Assembly: GCA_920105625.2 (NCBI GenBank) | Contig: OV050031.1 | Location: forward strand, 221,450,194 to 221,514,193 | DNA length: 64,000 nt | Source: Clusia tigrina | Lineage: Eukaryota; Arthropoda; Insecta; Diptera; Clusiidae | Reading direction: 5' to 3' | Part shown: piece by piece, positions 21,300-32,095 of the stretch | Layout: each line of letters starts with the position of its first letter | How positions within the stretch are numbered: the stretch's first letter is position 1 | Notes under the pieces: model-generated | Databases searched by the model: none | What the model saw: only the letters and a program-made list of their open reading frames with translations | What the model was told of the DNA's origin: nothing | Translations under genes and position numbers: made by a program

Positions 21300-23104
21300 T
21301 TAACAGCAACACAAAGGCACCCCTCTGTTAATGTAACAGCAATGTTACAGTTTTCTCTCTCGCTGCGGCGCTGAGCTGCTCGCTTTTGCAGATGGCTGCA
21401 AAGCTACAACAAATACAATGTTTGAAAACAAAACAGAGAGCCCTGCTAAAACCCACAGACACACACACACACTCACAAATAGTGCACCACCAACACAGCA
21501 AAACGAACGGTATATTTACACACCGTTAAGTACGTTATGAACTGAACTGGTGGCTGACGGAAAAATTACGTTTTGCCGAGAAAACACGAAACTCACGGTG
21601 GGCAACGTACTTGTGTGTAGGTTGTGTGTGTGTGTGTGTGTGCATGGACTCTAGTCTTTCTCATTTGCTTGTTTCACGGTGTGTGCTGCCACTGCCTCTG
21701 TCGAAGTCGCAGTACTGCTGCTGCTCTGCTACTGTTGCTTTGAATGCCACTGCGCCCGATGCTGGCTGCTATTTTACCGTTGCTGCTGAGCGTGTGTTGA
21801 TGCTGTTGTTGTTGTTGTTGTTGTTGTTGTAATACTTTATACACGCTCTTTACTGTTGCTGAAATTCTGTAAGCATGGATGGCTGTCTGTCCTGCTGCTG
21901 TGTCTGTGTGTCAGTCTGCTTTTTCTATGCGCTCACACAATCAACCGTTCGTTCTATTTGTACACGACAGCGATGGCGATGGCGGAGGCAGTGGCAGTGG
22001 CGACGGCGACGAGCGGCAACACAAAAAAGTTAAAGTAGTAGCGACCAGAACGTCGCGGCGTCAGCACGCTAATTTTATCCGCTATCAACCAAACTGAAAT
22101 TAAATAAATCCGCACACAATTTCAATATTATTGTAACGGAACGAATTGTGAAAGTAAGCAACAAAAAAAAAAATAACAGAAAATGAATTAGCAAAGTCGC
22201 TAAATAAACACAAAATTACGCAAAATATTTCAAAAAAGAAATCAGTGCAATTGGTAGAGCGGTAAATTAAAAAAACGCGCACGAATTAAGCAGCAGCACT
22301 TGACACAGAGACAGACAGAGCGCACACAGGCAGGCAACGTTTGCAATTCAACCGGTTGTTCTCTCTGTTACCTCGTGTAAATAACGCGTTTACAATTCAA
22401 AAAATTCAAATGAGTATTTGCAATACCCAATTAATAAACTAAATAAAAAGTGTCAAAATAACTCAAGCAAAAAAAAAATACAAAACAATGTGTGAAAATA
22501 TGTTGAAATAAGTGCCAAACAAAAATCAAAGTTACTCTTTTGAAGCCACCATTTTGATTGAGAAGAAGAAGCAGCAGTAACTAGAAACGTGTTTCCGTAC
22601 TCAAGTGGTGTCTTCAATCTCAGCTTTCTGCCTAAAGCCCCCCTTACACGCACGCCCACACAGGCAACCTGCACCCGTAACTGCAGCTGCAGCAACACCA
22701 CCACAACAACAACATGGGGAAACTGAAGGCTAGCATACAAGCCGAGCAGCACGTTAATTACTACTTCTGCCCACTCGCCAGCGAAGCTTAAGCGCGCTCG
22801 CACAACCTCACTCACCACACACATATACACACACAGCCACACTTACTTAAATGGCTCCAACGAACGTACGCGTTTTGGTTGTGCTTATTAAAACCAGGCT
22901 TAAAATTTAAATATTATACGAGAAAATAATCAGAAAAATCACTTGTTGTGGCCAGTACTAGAATTGTTGTTGCTGTGATAATACACTCGCCCGCTCGTAC
23001 ACACAAACACACACACACTCACAGTAACAAACAAACGCTCCCTCAGTGGTCAAAAAGAAAATTCGTATTTTGAAAAATACAATTAACGCAAAAACTCCAT
23101 TCCA
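21300..23104 (+). promoter_or_regulatory. Candidate promoter and 5' UTR upstream of the putative start exon
   Basis: Non-repetitive DNA of fly-promoter character. It has a GC-richer stretch with CTGCTG and TTG runs (21,690-21,835), then A-rich, AAAGTG/AAATC-rich sequence (22,430-22,540) like many dipteran 5' UTRs. CA-rich and CAG-rich segments lie between. A TCAGT initiator-like site is at 23,043-23,047, about 60 bp before the ATG, but I saw no TATA box or DPE at fixed spacing. Frames of 60-129 residues overlapping on both strands (21,611-22,842) are low in complexity and unconserved in look. The direction is assigned from the exon that follows. Confidence 0.4.
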
Positions 23105-23204
23105 ATGTTGTCTTGTTTGGTGCCGTCGTCGTCACGTTTTGGACAAGAGGATAATATTATTATAAACCAAAGCATGCCATCGTCACCAGCCTTCTCCATG
23201 CAAT
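23105..23204 (+). CDS. Putative first coding exon of an unidentified host gene
   Basis: The ATG at 23,105 opens 33 codons beginning MLSCLVPSSSRFGQ and ending MPSSPAFSMQ, plus one base, then CAAT|GTAAGT, a near-perfect fly 5' splice site (GT at 23,205). The exon would end in phase 1. An in-frame TAA lies 21 bases upstream, so this is the first usable ATG. The start context TTCCAATG is only moderate. Read through the donor, the frame stops after a further 9 codons. The peptide is Ser/Pro-rich and shows no signal peptide, membrane segment or domain that I can recognise, as expected for a short N-terminal exon before a long intron. No downstream exon is identified in the window. It could still be a chance ORF-donor pair. 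Confidence 0.4.
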
Positions 23205-23369
23205 GTAAGTGCCACAATTGTTTATATAAATAGTTAAGCCATGAAATGTTTACACCAAATGTTTATGAATATTTGAACACAAGATTTAAGAACAACTTCA
23301 AACTAATTGTTCAGATATCCGGGCTGTATATGTATATACAATCGTCGACTATTATTACAATATGTCAAT
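23205..23369 (+). other. Putative intron start
   Basis: Sequence after the candidate donor. AT-rich, with no repeat until 23,370. Confidence 0.35.
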
Positions 23370-23530
23370 ACTAAGTCTTCATATATTCGGGCTCCCAAAT
23401 CATCAAAAAGATCGAATATATTTACATACATTATATGAATATTAAGTCTTCATATATTCGGGCTCCCAAATCATCAAAAAGGAATATGTACATATATATC
23501 CATTATCTCAATACTAATTCTTCATATGCA
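23370..23530. repeat. 71-bp tandem repeat, 2 copies plus remnant
   Basis: A 39-bp block containing TAAGTCTTCATATATTCGGG is identical at 23,372-23,410 and 23,443-23,481. A third, decayed start (AATACTAATTCTTCATATG) follows near 23,510. Confidence 0.9.
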
Positions 23531-24359
23531 AATTAAGTGCCAATCCACCCAACTCCCAAATTGATAATTTCATATTTCTTATTTATATTTTATTCGAATT
23601 GATGACTCAACTTTTTGTTGGGTTAAAACACAATTTCGAATTGGATTTCTTCAAATTATCAGGCGTTTTTTTTTTTTTGCGTCTAAACATATTTTATTAA
23701 ATATTATTAAGGAAAACAACTGCCATTATCAGCATTCGCAGAAATGCATTTCAACGGCCAATGGGAAGGGGAGCAGTTTGTTATAATTTAGAAAACAACA
23801 ACAAAGCAATTTTTTAAATAAATACTTTGTGTCAACTCTGAACTTTCTTTTTCTTCTCTTCTCTCGCAAACAATTCATTCATAATAATATTAATTTATAT
23901 TATTATTATTAACAATATTAATTTATATGAATTGTTTTCCAAATAAAAATAATGGCGAGTTGTTATTCTATTCTCTGAGCTCATTGTGGTGGGATGAAGC
24001 TAATCAGTAGGCAGGGTTTCTTGTTGTCTTGTTATATGAACCAGACTCCTGATTTTATCTCTTTCGAATGGTGTCATGGTTTATCCTGAGGATTATCTAC
24101 CTGCCAAAGTGTAGATAAGAAGTCATTTAAAGTGTTTTGTAGGAGACTGGCGGTTGATCATCCTCATATTTTTATATGCAATATTTCCCTGTTCTAATAC
24201 GAACATTGATTTAGGTTTCTTAGTATCGTTTGAAAATCTGAGAACTTCTTCTTCGCATGTCACTTCAATTCAATGCCTGCGATGTGCAATTTACTGGGAA
24301 GGGAATCTTTTCTACCGTTTCTGACACTAATCTTGCAATTAGTTTAATTTGTAAATTAC
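23531..24359. other. AT-rich single-copy DNA
   Basis: Contains a T11 run near 23,668 and ATAATATTAATTTAT palindromic AT at 23,880-23,930. No gene is recognised. Confidence 0.4.
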
Positions 24360-25500
24360 TTTGTTAGACACTGAATTATTAGAAGATATTCCAAGGAAAG
24401 TGGTAAAGAAAATCTGCAGAATTCAAGGTTATATTATAAGAGTTAAAATATTAGTTGGTTTATATCCTGAAATATTGAAAAATATTCCAAACAAACAGGG
24501 GAAGATAATCTGCAGAATTCAAGGATATTTTAAAAGTTTAAATATTAGTTGGTTTATATCCTGAAATATTGAAAAATATTCCAAACAAACAGGGGAAGAT
24601 AATCTGCAGAATTCAAGGATATTTTAAAAGTTTAAATATTAGTTGGTTTATATCCTGAAATATTGAAAAATATTCCAAACAAACAGGGGAAGGTGATCTA
24701 TAGAATTCTTGGATATTTTTATATCTTTAAAGTTCAAATTTTAGTTTTTATTTGTATAAAGTTTGTATTCCAAAATATTCTAAGCAAACATGTATTGAAT
24801 ATCTCCAGAATTGAAGTTTTTTTTTACATCTTTAGAGTTTGGTTTGTTATACTTTGAAATATTTCAGGATATGACAAGCAACAGGGAAGAAAATCTTCAA
24901 AAATCAAGGATATTTTTTATATATTTAGAATTTAAATATTAGCTGAAATATAACAAAATATTCCAGGCAATCTTGCAAAGAAAAACTCCAGAATTCATGG
25001 ATATTTTATGAGTTTAAATATTACTTTGTTTACACCCTGAAATATTGCCAGATATTCAAAACAAACTCATGTAGAAAATCTCCAGAAATGAAGGATGCAA
25101 TTGTATGGAAAGCAAGCAGAGAAAGAAAATCTGTAGAAATCAAGGATAATTTTATATCTTTGAAGTTTACTCGTAGATTCTTATATATTGAAATATTGCA
25201 AAATATTTCAAGCAAACATTGGACGAAAATCATCAGAATGAAGGATACTTTTATATACAATTAGAGTGTAAATATTAAATTTGTTTACATCCTGAAATAT
25301 TACAGGCTATGCCAAGCAAGCAGAGAAAGAAAATCTGCAGAAATCAAGGATATTTTATTTATCTCTGAAGTTCAGAAGCAATCAGGGGACGATAATCACC
25401 AGAATGAAGGATATTTTTATATATTTAGAGTTTAAATATTAGTTTTTTATAGTTGCCCTGAAAAATGGCATAATATTCCTAACAAACTCATATAGAAAAT
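24360..25500. repeat. ~93-bp tandem repeat, ~12 copies
   Basis: Units begin near ATATCCTGAAATATTG (24,463, 24,557, 24,650) and contain CAAACAGGGGAAGATAATCT, GCAGAATTCAAGGATATTTT and TAAATATTAGTTGGTT. The first three are nearly identical. Copies to the right diverge, with AGCAAGCAGAGAAAG variants. Small frames at 24,361, 24,663 and 25,030 are repeat artefacts. Confidence 0.9.
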
Positions 25501-25644
25501 CTTCAAAAATCATGAAGATTATTGTACAAATATCTGTGGCAATAGAGGAAGAATCGTTGAAGCCTTTACCTGGATGAGTTGCGATTTGTTTAATAGCTTA
25601 TAATATTCTTGTTCGATTGGAGGGTCTCTATTAACTCATCTTCT
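25501..25644. other. Short spacer
   Basis: Single-copy spacer between two arrays. Nothing recognised. Confidence 0.4.
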
Positions 25645-26125
25645 ATAATTAATGATTATAGAAAATGGATTATATAGTATTAAAGTATAATATAGTGATA
25701 GTATATATAGTGATAGTATATATAGTTATAGTATATAGTTATAAGTATATATAGTTATATATATAGTTATATATAGTTATAAGTATAGTTATAAAAGGCT
25801 GATGAGACTAAAGGCTGATTATAGAAAATGGATTATATAGTATTAAAGTATAATAAAGTGATAGTATATATAGTTATAGTATATATAATTATAGTATATA
25901 TAGTTATAAGTATATATAGTTAGAGTATATATAGCTATAAGTATATATAGTTATGTATATAGTTATATATAGTTATAAGTATAGTTATAAAAGGCTGATG
26001 AGAGTTAATGATTATAGAAAATGGATTATATAGTATTAAAGTATTGTATAGTTATAGTATATAGTTATAAGTATATATAGTTATATATATATAGTTTTAT
26101 ATATAGTTATAAGTATAGTTATAAA
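25645..26125. repeat. TATAGTTATAAGTATA array within ~175-bp higher-order units
   Basis: The lead GATTATAGAAAATGGATTAT recurs at about 25,653, 25,818 and 26,010. Each lead is followed by (ATATAGTTATA) blocks, and two of the units end in AAAAGGCTGATGAGA. Confidence 0.9.
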
Positions 26126-26847
26126 AGTAAATTTGTTATTAAATAAGGTGGTAATTATGAGTAAAGTCACCAAGCAAAGTTTAGGATAATTCGAATTTTT
26201 TTGTTTATAATCTGTTTTGTTTCTTCTAAGAAACCGCCTTTAGGCAGTCATGATTTACTTCAGATATTATGATTCGTCTACCATGGATCTACCTTTAATC
26301 AATTAATATCTTATTACACAGATATCATTCGGATAATATATAATAGATTATACTATTAATTACGCAGATATTATGCTTCTCCTAAAGATCGACCTTAAAA
26401 TATATATTTAATTACACAGATAGGGTTATTCAACTTTGTGTGGATTGTGCTTCGAGTAGCCTCGTTTCAATTTTTATTTTATCAAATTAAAATTCCAAGC
26501 TTCTGTTTTTCAATTATTCTATAAATTACATCATTTTCAGTATTATTACATCGTATTCAGTATTTTTGTAATTTGTGTTTTATTATTATTCTCATCTTAA
26601 ATTCCTGACAAATTGTGACTAAGTTTCCATCTAGTAGGCCTATGGAATCTTGACTATTGGGGATGTTGTACTCATGCTTATGTTGTTTAATTACGGAATA
26701 GTAAAAACATCGTTTAAATAGGGATAATTTACATTCAGTTTAAATGGCAACACAATCCTTTATTGATTAAATTGTTATCCTGGTTTAAATGTTTCTTACT
26801 ATAGTCCTGCATCAGAAGCAATAACCAATTGTTCATTGTAATTATGC
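26126..26847. other. AT-rich single-copy DNA
   Basis: No gene is recognised. Weak duplications of ACACAGATAT/ACGCAGATATTATG occur near 26,250-26,420. Confidence 0.4.
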
Positions 26848-26960
26848 TAGAGTCATAGTATTAATTTAGAGTCCTAGTATTAGTTTAGAGTCATAGTATT
26901 AATTTAGAGTCCTAGTATTAGTTTAGAGTCATAGTATTAATTTAAGAACCTTTCATTGTA
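26848..26960. repeat. 19-bp repeat alternating as a 38-bp dimer
   Basis: AGAGTCATAGTATTAATTT and AGAGTCCTAGTATTAGTTT alternate strictly for five monomers, then decay. Confidence 0.9.
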
Positions 26961-27639
26961 TTCATTTAGTGCCATAGTATTAATTTTGATTGACTATCTT
27001 CAATGATATTGTGATAAAATTACAGCCTTGCTTTCCACTCTTACAATATGAGGCGTTGAAGAACCAGAGTGGAGCAACCAAACTTTTCTCGAAACTGAAT
27101 TTTTATATAAAAATATTATCGCTTTATTTGTTTTATAACTTTTTGTTTTCTTCTTCTAATTTTAATATTACTGTGGTTGATCTATCCTTCTAATGGAGTA
27201 GATGCATTTTGTTAAAGGGTTAATACTAATCTACCTAGGTAACTCTATGTAGGTAAGGAATATTTTGGCTATTCCCTTATCATTTCTTAAATACTGCTTT
27301 ATAATCACAATTTCTTATTTGTCAGCATTAGTTTCCCATGAGTCCGCCTTAACCCGGTAACGGGTTGTGATCACCTAATTCTGTGGTCAGGCCATCTAAG
27401 AAGACGACATTCCCCATAATCTTGAATTTGTTTATGGTTTTGATTTGATGTTATAACCCTTTAATTACACTGGTGCACATTGTTTTCATTCCAGTTTTAA
27501 TTTCTATTCCTTCATAGTTCTACTTTCTATTCATTTATACTTCTACTTTTTATTTATACGAGTATATACTATATTTCTACTTTCTATATATCTATTTATA
27601 AAACATGCTAAAATCTTCAAATAGTAGGAAGGTTCGGCA
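26961..27639. other. AT-rich single-copy DNA
   Basis: A 67-aa frame at 26,990 has no domain. (T/C)TTCTACTTTCTAT repeats at 27,515-27,590 are a weak local repeat. Confidence 0.4.
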
Positions 27640-27745
27640 GCCGCATCACCACTAAACCAGTGATGCCACTTAGACCACCAGTTGGGTCCGTTGTGAGCCC
27701 CGGATGCGAGGCATGGCTACGCTTCCCTCTCCAGATTGAACCAAC
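27640..27745 (-). mobile_element. Possible tRNA-like repeat fragment
   Basis: The minus strand contains GGTGGTCTAAGTGGCATCAC, similar to a tRNA A-box region, followed by a GC-rich stretch unlike the flanks. No convincing B box is seen in the expected spacing. It may be a SINE or another dispersed repeat. Confidence 0.3.
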
Positions 27746-27774
27746 CTGAGCCTTTTACAAAGCGAAGAAATCTT

Positions 27775-28095
27775 CAAATAATTAATATTGTTTTTCTGGT
27801 TATCAGAAATATTTAGATTGGAATATGCTTGTTTTCCATACCAAAACACTTCCCTTATCTCTGCAATCGAAAGTATAATCAGCACCTGAAGGATAACTTC
27901 ATTTCTAAGGATTTTTAGTACCCAAAATATTGGTATCCTTCCATACTTTTGCTCTCTTGCACTTCTCCTCTTGATTATGTTGAACCCTGATGTAAGGTGA
28001 TCCACTTAAGAGAAGAAACATCTTCCGAGAGCTCGCCACACATGTCAAAATCGCTGTTGTCCTGTTGAATATCTCTTTTTCCCCGTTTTTCTTTA
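27775..28095. repeat. ~320-bp dispersed duplication, copy 1
   Basis: Matches 29,391-29,705 over its whole length with frequent substitutions. Shared blocks include ATTGTTTTTCTGG, TATGCTTGTTTTCCATA, CAATCGAAAGTATAATCA, CACTTAAGAGAAGAA and GAGAGCTCGCCA. The minus strand reads ILSIAEIREVF-YGKQAYS in both copies, part of a 111-aa open frame here. I do not recognise a family. Confidence 0.9.
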
Positions 28096-28199
28096 AATAT
28101 TCGAATAATAACTATCAATTTACCTTAAAATTTGTTTAATTTTATTTATTCAGTAGAGCAAAACAGAAGGAAATTAAAATAGGTTTCATTTGCTTGATG
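28096..28199. other. Spacer
   Basis: AT-rich spacer, no feature. Confidence 0.4.
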
Positions 28200-28290
28200 C
28201 TTATTTATTATTATAATAATATTCTTATTAGAATATTATTATTATTAGAATATTATTATTATTAGAATATTATTATTATTATTATAATAC

Positions 28291-28332
<42 letters not shown>
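28200..28332. repeat. (ATT)n microsatellite
   Basis: Interrupted, then nearly pure ATT/TTA repeat. AATATTATTATTATTAG units come first, followed by a run of over 15 triplets ending at 28,332. Confidence 0.95.
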
Positions 28333-28333
<1 letters not shown>

Positions 28334-28849
28334 AGTTGGACAATAATGAATGTGTGTATTATATTGTTATTTCCTTATTAAATTCGGTTCTTCACCTAAA
28401 GTCCTTTTTACCATCTTAAATGATGTGCCCGTTGTTTTCTTGATTCCCTATTTAAAGACGTGTATTTTCCGCTGTTTCTACTCTGGTTTATATTAAAGTA
28501 ACTTTTATTATTCTTAGTTTTTTACGTGCACTATTTTTACATTGGTTCCGCCATTCAATTCAAAGGATTTTCTACTAGTTCCAACATTTTTTCTAATGTC
28601 AGTACCATGTAGGAGGAGAGAAGGAGGAGTAATTTTTATGCAGATTAGTTCCGAATAAATCAAGCTTTTTCTAGGGTCATTCTAGTATGTCAGTTATTAA
28701 ACGATTTCTCTAACACTGTTTTAAATCCTTTGATCCCTGTTTTTAAATCTATTGTCTGCTGTACCACAAACAATGGTGTGGTTGGTTCCAAGGCAATTGT
28801 GGTACATCAAACTCGATTTTTGTGAGATTTCCCAAACTACCTCAAATAC
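28333..28849. other. Unassigned sequence
   Basis: Lies between the two ~320-bp copies. No reverse transcriptase or other domain is visible. Confidence 0.4.
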
Positions 28850-29000
28850 CGCTATAAGCTGGTGGTAAGCATGCTAGACTCACACTCGTGGGGTCACGGG
28901 TTAACATACTGTTCCAAGCATGGTCTGAAAAATAGTTTCTCCCTATATCTTTTTCTCTTCGAGCCGAATGCCTTAGTAGCTAGTATCTACTATAGCAGCT
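28850..29000 (+). mobile_element. tRNA-derived SINE, family A copy 1
   Basis: The tRNA-like head GCTGGTGGTAAGCATGCTAG (A box) and the degenerate B box GTCACGGGTTAACATACTG are followed by a body with TGGTCTGAAAA, TCTTTTTCTCTTCGAGCCGA and TAGTAGCTAGTA. Head and body both match the element at 58,592-58,755 read on the minus strand, which defines a family rather than a chance tRNA-like string. Confidence 0.75.
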
Positions 29001-29390
29001 ATAGGAACATTCATACATCATATCTGCGCTTTAACGCTTTTTTTTCTTCTTTTTTTCTACTTAAATTTAAAGAGAGAAACAGAACTACGAAACGGAAATA
29101 GTGATTGCCATTTCGAATCTAGATCATGGTCCTTAATTTTAGAAGCAGAGCCAAACTAAATTTATATCATATGATTGATTATAGAATCATTTCTCTCATT
29201 CGATGTGGTCCATTTACCAACTTCCCAACTCGTATTTCATAGACTAATGAAATGTGAAGTTACTTTGAACAGTCACTGAAACTAAAATATATTAAAAGCC
29301 TGTCAAAGGTTATCTCCGGAAATTAATAAATGACAAATTTACTTCCTGGAACATTAACAAACAAACGCTGAAAAACTAACATAGTAAATC
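29001..29390. other. Unassigned sequence
   Basis: A 79-aa frame (28,862-29,101) spans the SINE end and is not a gene. Otherwise nothing is recognised. Confidence 0.4.
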
Positions 29391-29705
29391 AAATAATTAG
29401 TATTGTTTTTCTGGATATCAGAAATATTTAGTTTCGAGTATGCTTGTTTTCCATAACAGAACACTTCCCTTATCTCCGCAATCGAAAGTATAATCACCAC
29501 CTGAAGGATAACTTAGTTTCTAAAGATTTTTAATACCCAAATATTTATTTCGTTTTGTTCTCTTGCTCTTCTTCTCTTGAGTATGTTGAACCTTTATGTA
29601 AGGTGTTCCACTTAAGAGAAGAAGCATCTTTCGAGAGCTCGCCATTCATGTCAAAAGCGTTGTTGTCCTATTGAAGAACTCTTTTTCCTGTTCTCCATAT
29701 TCCCA
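29391..29705. repeat. ~320-bp dispersed duplication, copy 2
   Basis: Second copy of the block at 27,775-28,095, in the same orientation 1.6 kb away. If the two were LTRs, the 1.3-kb interior would be a non-coding miniature element. No primer-binding site or TG...CA ends are convincing, so a plain duplication is equally likely. Confidence 0.9.
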
Positions 29706-29969
29706 TATTTTCCTTTAACTGCAATAGAACCGCATTTCCGTATCACGCCTGCTTAATAATAATCCCATTGTATTTAGTATTAAATGACACGGACACATCC
29801 TCTTTTTAACTATATTGACCACAGACCTTTAAGTCCTGGCAGCTAGTGCTCTTTTTCTTTGGTAACATAATAGTTGTATTATCCTTTTTCACTTATTAAT
29901 AAATAAATACTTTAACTATACCTACATATTAAAAATTCTGTTCAAAGAACAACACTGACCGTGAGTGTC
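29706..29969. other. Unassigned sequence
   Basis: CCTGGCAGCTAGTGCTC at about 29,835-29,852 also occurs within the non-LTR remnant near 61,273-61,290, so a decayed retroelement piece is likely here. Confidence 0.35.
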
Positions 29970-30079
29970 CTAGATGTTCTACATAGATAGATAGATAGAA
30001 TTGGGGTAGGCCGGACAGCCGCCAAAGAAGAAGACCTCCAAGCACTCAGACATTGATGCCCGTTGTACTAGATGTTCTA
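29970..30079 (-). mobile_element. ~75-bp retroelement 3'-end module, copy 3, with 12-bp TSD
   Basis: The element (29,982-30,067, minus) reads TACAACGGGCATCAATG, GAGTGCTTGGAGG, CTTTGGCGG, CCGGCCTACCCCAATTCTAT followed by (CTAT)n. It is flanked on both sides by CTAGATGTTCTA (29,970-29,981 and 30,068-30,079), a 12-bp target-site duplication. This proves that the short module inserted as such, by target-primed reverse transcription. Confidence 0.9.
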
Positions 30080-30465
30080 GTCTTATAATAGAATCAGGAA
30101 TGAGTCCAGAGATTGTTTTACTTCATAAACTAAGATGCTAACATCAGTAAATGGAGTAATTAGATGTTAGTAGGCCTACTTGGTCCAGTGCTGAACACGG
30201 TATTAGTGGGAAGTAATGAGTTTGTATGCTTGCGAAGGCACTGGTTCACATTTCTCTTATATGTCTTATATAGGACAAGTAATTTCCGGCCTATAAAAAC
30301 TTAACCACACTCTTTCCTCACTTTACAAAAAAACACAGGATTTGCCATAATTAATTTGTGCCTCATTCGAGATGTTTTACTACGGAACTGGTAACTTAGA
30401 TCTAAGTAATGGTCTGCCAATAATCCTTTCTCTTCATTGCTAGTATATATAATATATGTAGTTAT
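30080..30465. other. Unassigned sequence
   Basis: Single-copy, no feature recognised. Confidence 0.4.
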
Positions 30466-30965
30466 TCCCGAAACACTTGGGTGCATCATTATGTTGTACA
30501 AATAATTAGCAGGTGTGTTGAAAAGTCCCTTCTTCTCGAGATATTTTCCCAAACATAATCCCGAAACACTTGATTGCATCATTAAGTTGTACAAATAATG
30601 ATGAGGTCTGTTGAAAAGTGCTTTCTCTTCAAGACATATTCCCACACGTAGTTCCAAAATACTTGGATGGGTAATTATGTTATACAAATAATGATCAGGT
30701 CTGTTGAAAAGTCCCTTCTTCTCGAGATATTTTCCCAAACATAGTCCCGAAACACTTGATTGCATCATTAAGTTGTACAAATAATTAGCAGGTGTGTTGA
30801 AAAGTCCCTTCTTCTCGAGATATTCTTCCAAACATAGTCCCAAAGTACTTGGATGCATCATTATGTCGTACAAATAATGATGAGGTCTGTTGAAGAGTCC
30901 CTTCTTCTCGAGATATTATCCCAAACATAGTCCCAAAATACTTGGATGCATAATTATATTATACA
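30466..30965 (-). repeat. 93-bp tandem repeat, ~5 copies, open over 190 codons on minus
   Basis: The 93-bp unit encodes 31 residues on the minus strand, for example SSVSGLCLGKYLEKKGLFN followed by (R/T)P..YLYN. Four full units and a partial one are open from 30,873 to 30,301. The order A, B, C, B', where the second and fourth units agree, implies block duplication. The absence of frameshifts fits either selection or a young array. With no known domain and no splice context, I treat it as a satellite. Confidence 0.85.
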
Positions 30966-31711
30966 TATGTATAATGATCAGCTCAATTTTGAATTATAAC
31001 TATCGGTGAATATATTATCTATTCCATGCATATTTAAATGAGCCATCATGTAAGAGGAAAGGAGAGAACATGGAGTAATTTTTATGGTCTGAATATTTAT
31101 TTATTTATAAAGTAAAGTAAAAATTTGTATATAAAGTAAGAATTGATTGTTATTCTACTGACAAATGCAGGAGTTCTAAATAAATCAAGCTTTGGTTGGG
31201 AAGAGTTTCGGAAACAGTGGCTTTTCTGGCGGTGATTTCAGTGACTTTTTATGGATTTCTGCTGGATTTTGTTTCACAATCGTAAATATATTCAACCATA
31301 ATATGAAGATTCCATTGAATTTAATCTACAAATAAGGAGTTTAATATTTTCATTACATATTTTATTTACACTGAATAATTGTTCAAATCCGCATTAGCAC
31401 TTTCCTTGTTATGCTTTCCGATTTGTACCTAGAATCTATAAACTGTTTCTTCTCTGATTATATATGTATTTATTTATTTATACTTGGCTTTTTGCTCTCC
31501 ATCGTCGGCTTTGCTTAACCGCACACAGGTTCTACGAAATCTGGCAACTGTTCTTATACAATCATTCGATTTTTCTGTCTCAACTGCCTTCGCGAACCAG
31601 AGTTCTTCAACTACCTACCGCCGCCTACCTACTATTCCCAATTTCAATCTACATATCGTAAAGAAACTAGCTGCTGTTCCTTAAGAATCAGTTCAAGATC
31701 ATTGCACACTT
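30966..31711. other. Unassigned sequence
   Basis: AT-rich on the left. 31,490-31,690 is more balanced, with two overlapping plus frames (65 and 66 residues) of unknown meaning. Confidence 0.35.
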
Positions 31712-32095
31712 GTGTGTGGTCCATTTGTCAGCATGCCTCGCACATGGAAGCGAACGTTGCAATCTTATAAAATTCACCTTAAACCACAAAAGCAAACTTT
31801 GAAAAAAATTGTAAATGAAAACAAAACTCACGACCACGCTTTCAACACAAGCAGCGAGGAGAGCATCCTGCATCAAGTTACAAATACAATTTTTGTTGTT
31901 CTGAGGTTGCTCTGCGAGGTATTCCACTTTGAAATCTGGTCGACAACACCGCAAGAAGGTCCGTCCGCCGCATTACGAGTGCAGTCGCAAGTTTCATTAC
32001 CTCAAAACTTGAAAATAAACACCTTCGGAGCAGCGAAGAGGAAAAGCAAAAGCAAAATCACAGAACACTTCATTTGTAAACAAATAAAAATATAG
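31712..32095 (+). other. Unrecognised 127-codon open frame
   Basis: Opens with MCGPFVSMPRTWKRTLQSYK and ends in a Lys-rich segment (AAKRKSKSKITEHF). No domain, signal peptide or membrane segment is seen. It lies in single-copy, balanced-composition DNA, which makes it less likely to be a repeat artefact than most frames here. No promoter or splice context supports it. It could be an exon piece or chance. Confidence 0.2.

Noticed and set aside
27775..29705. LTR retrotransposon
   Set aside because: Only paired ~320-bp repeats are seen. There is no gag/pol motif, primer-binding site or clear terminal dinucleotides, so it is kept as a duplication with an open question.
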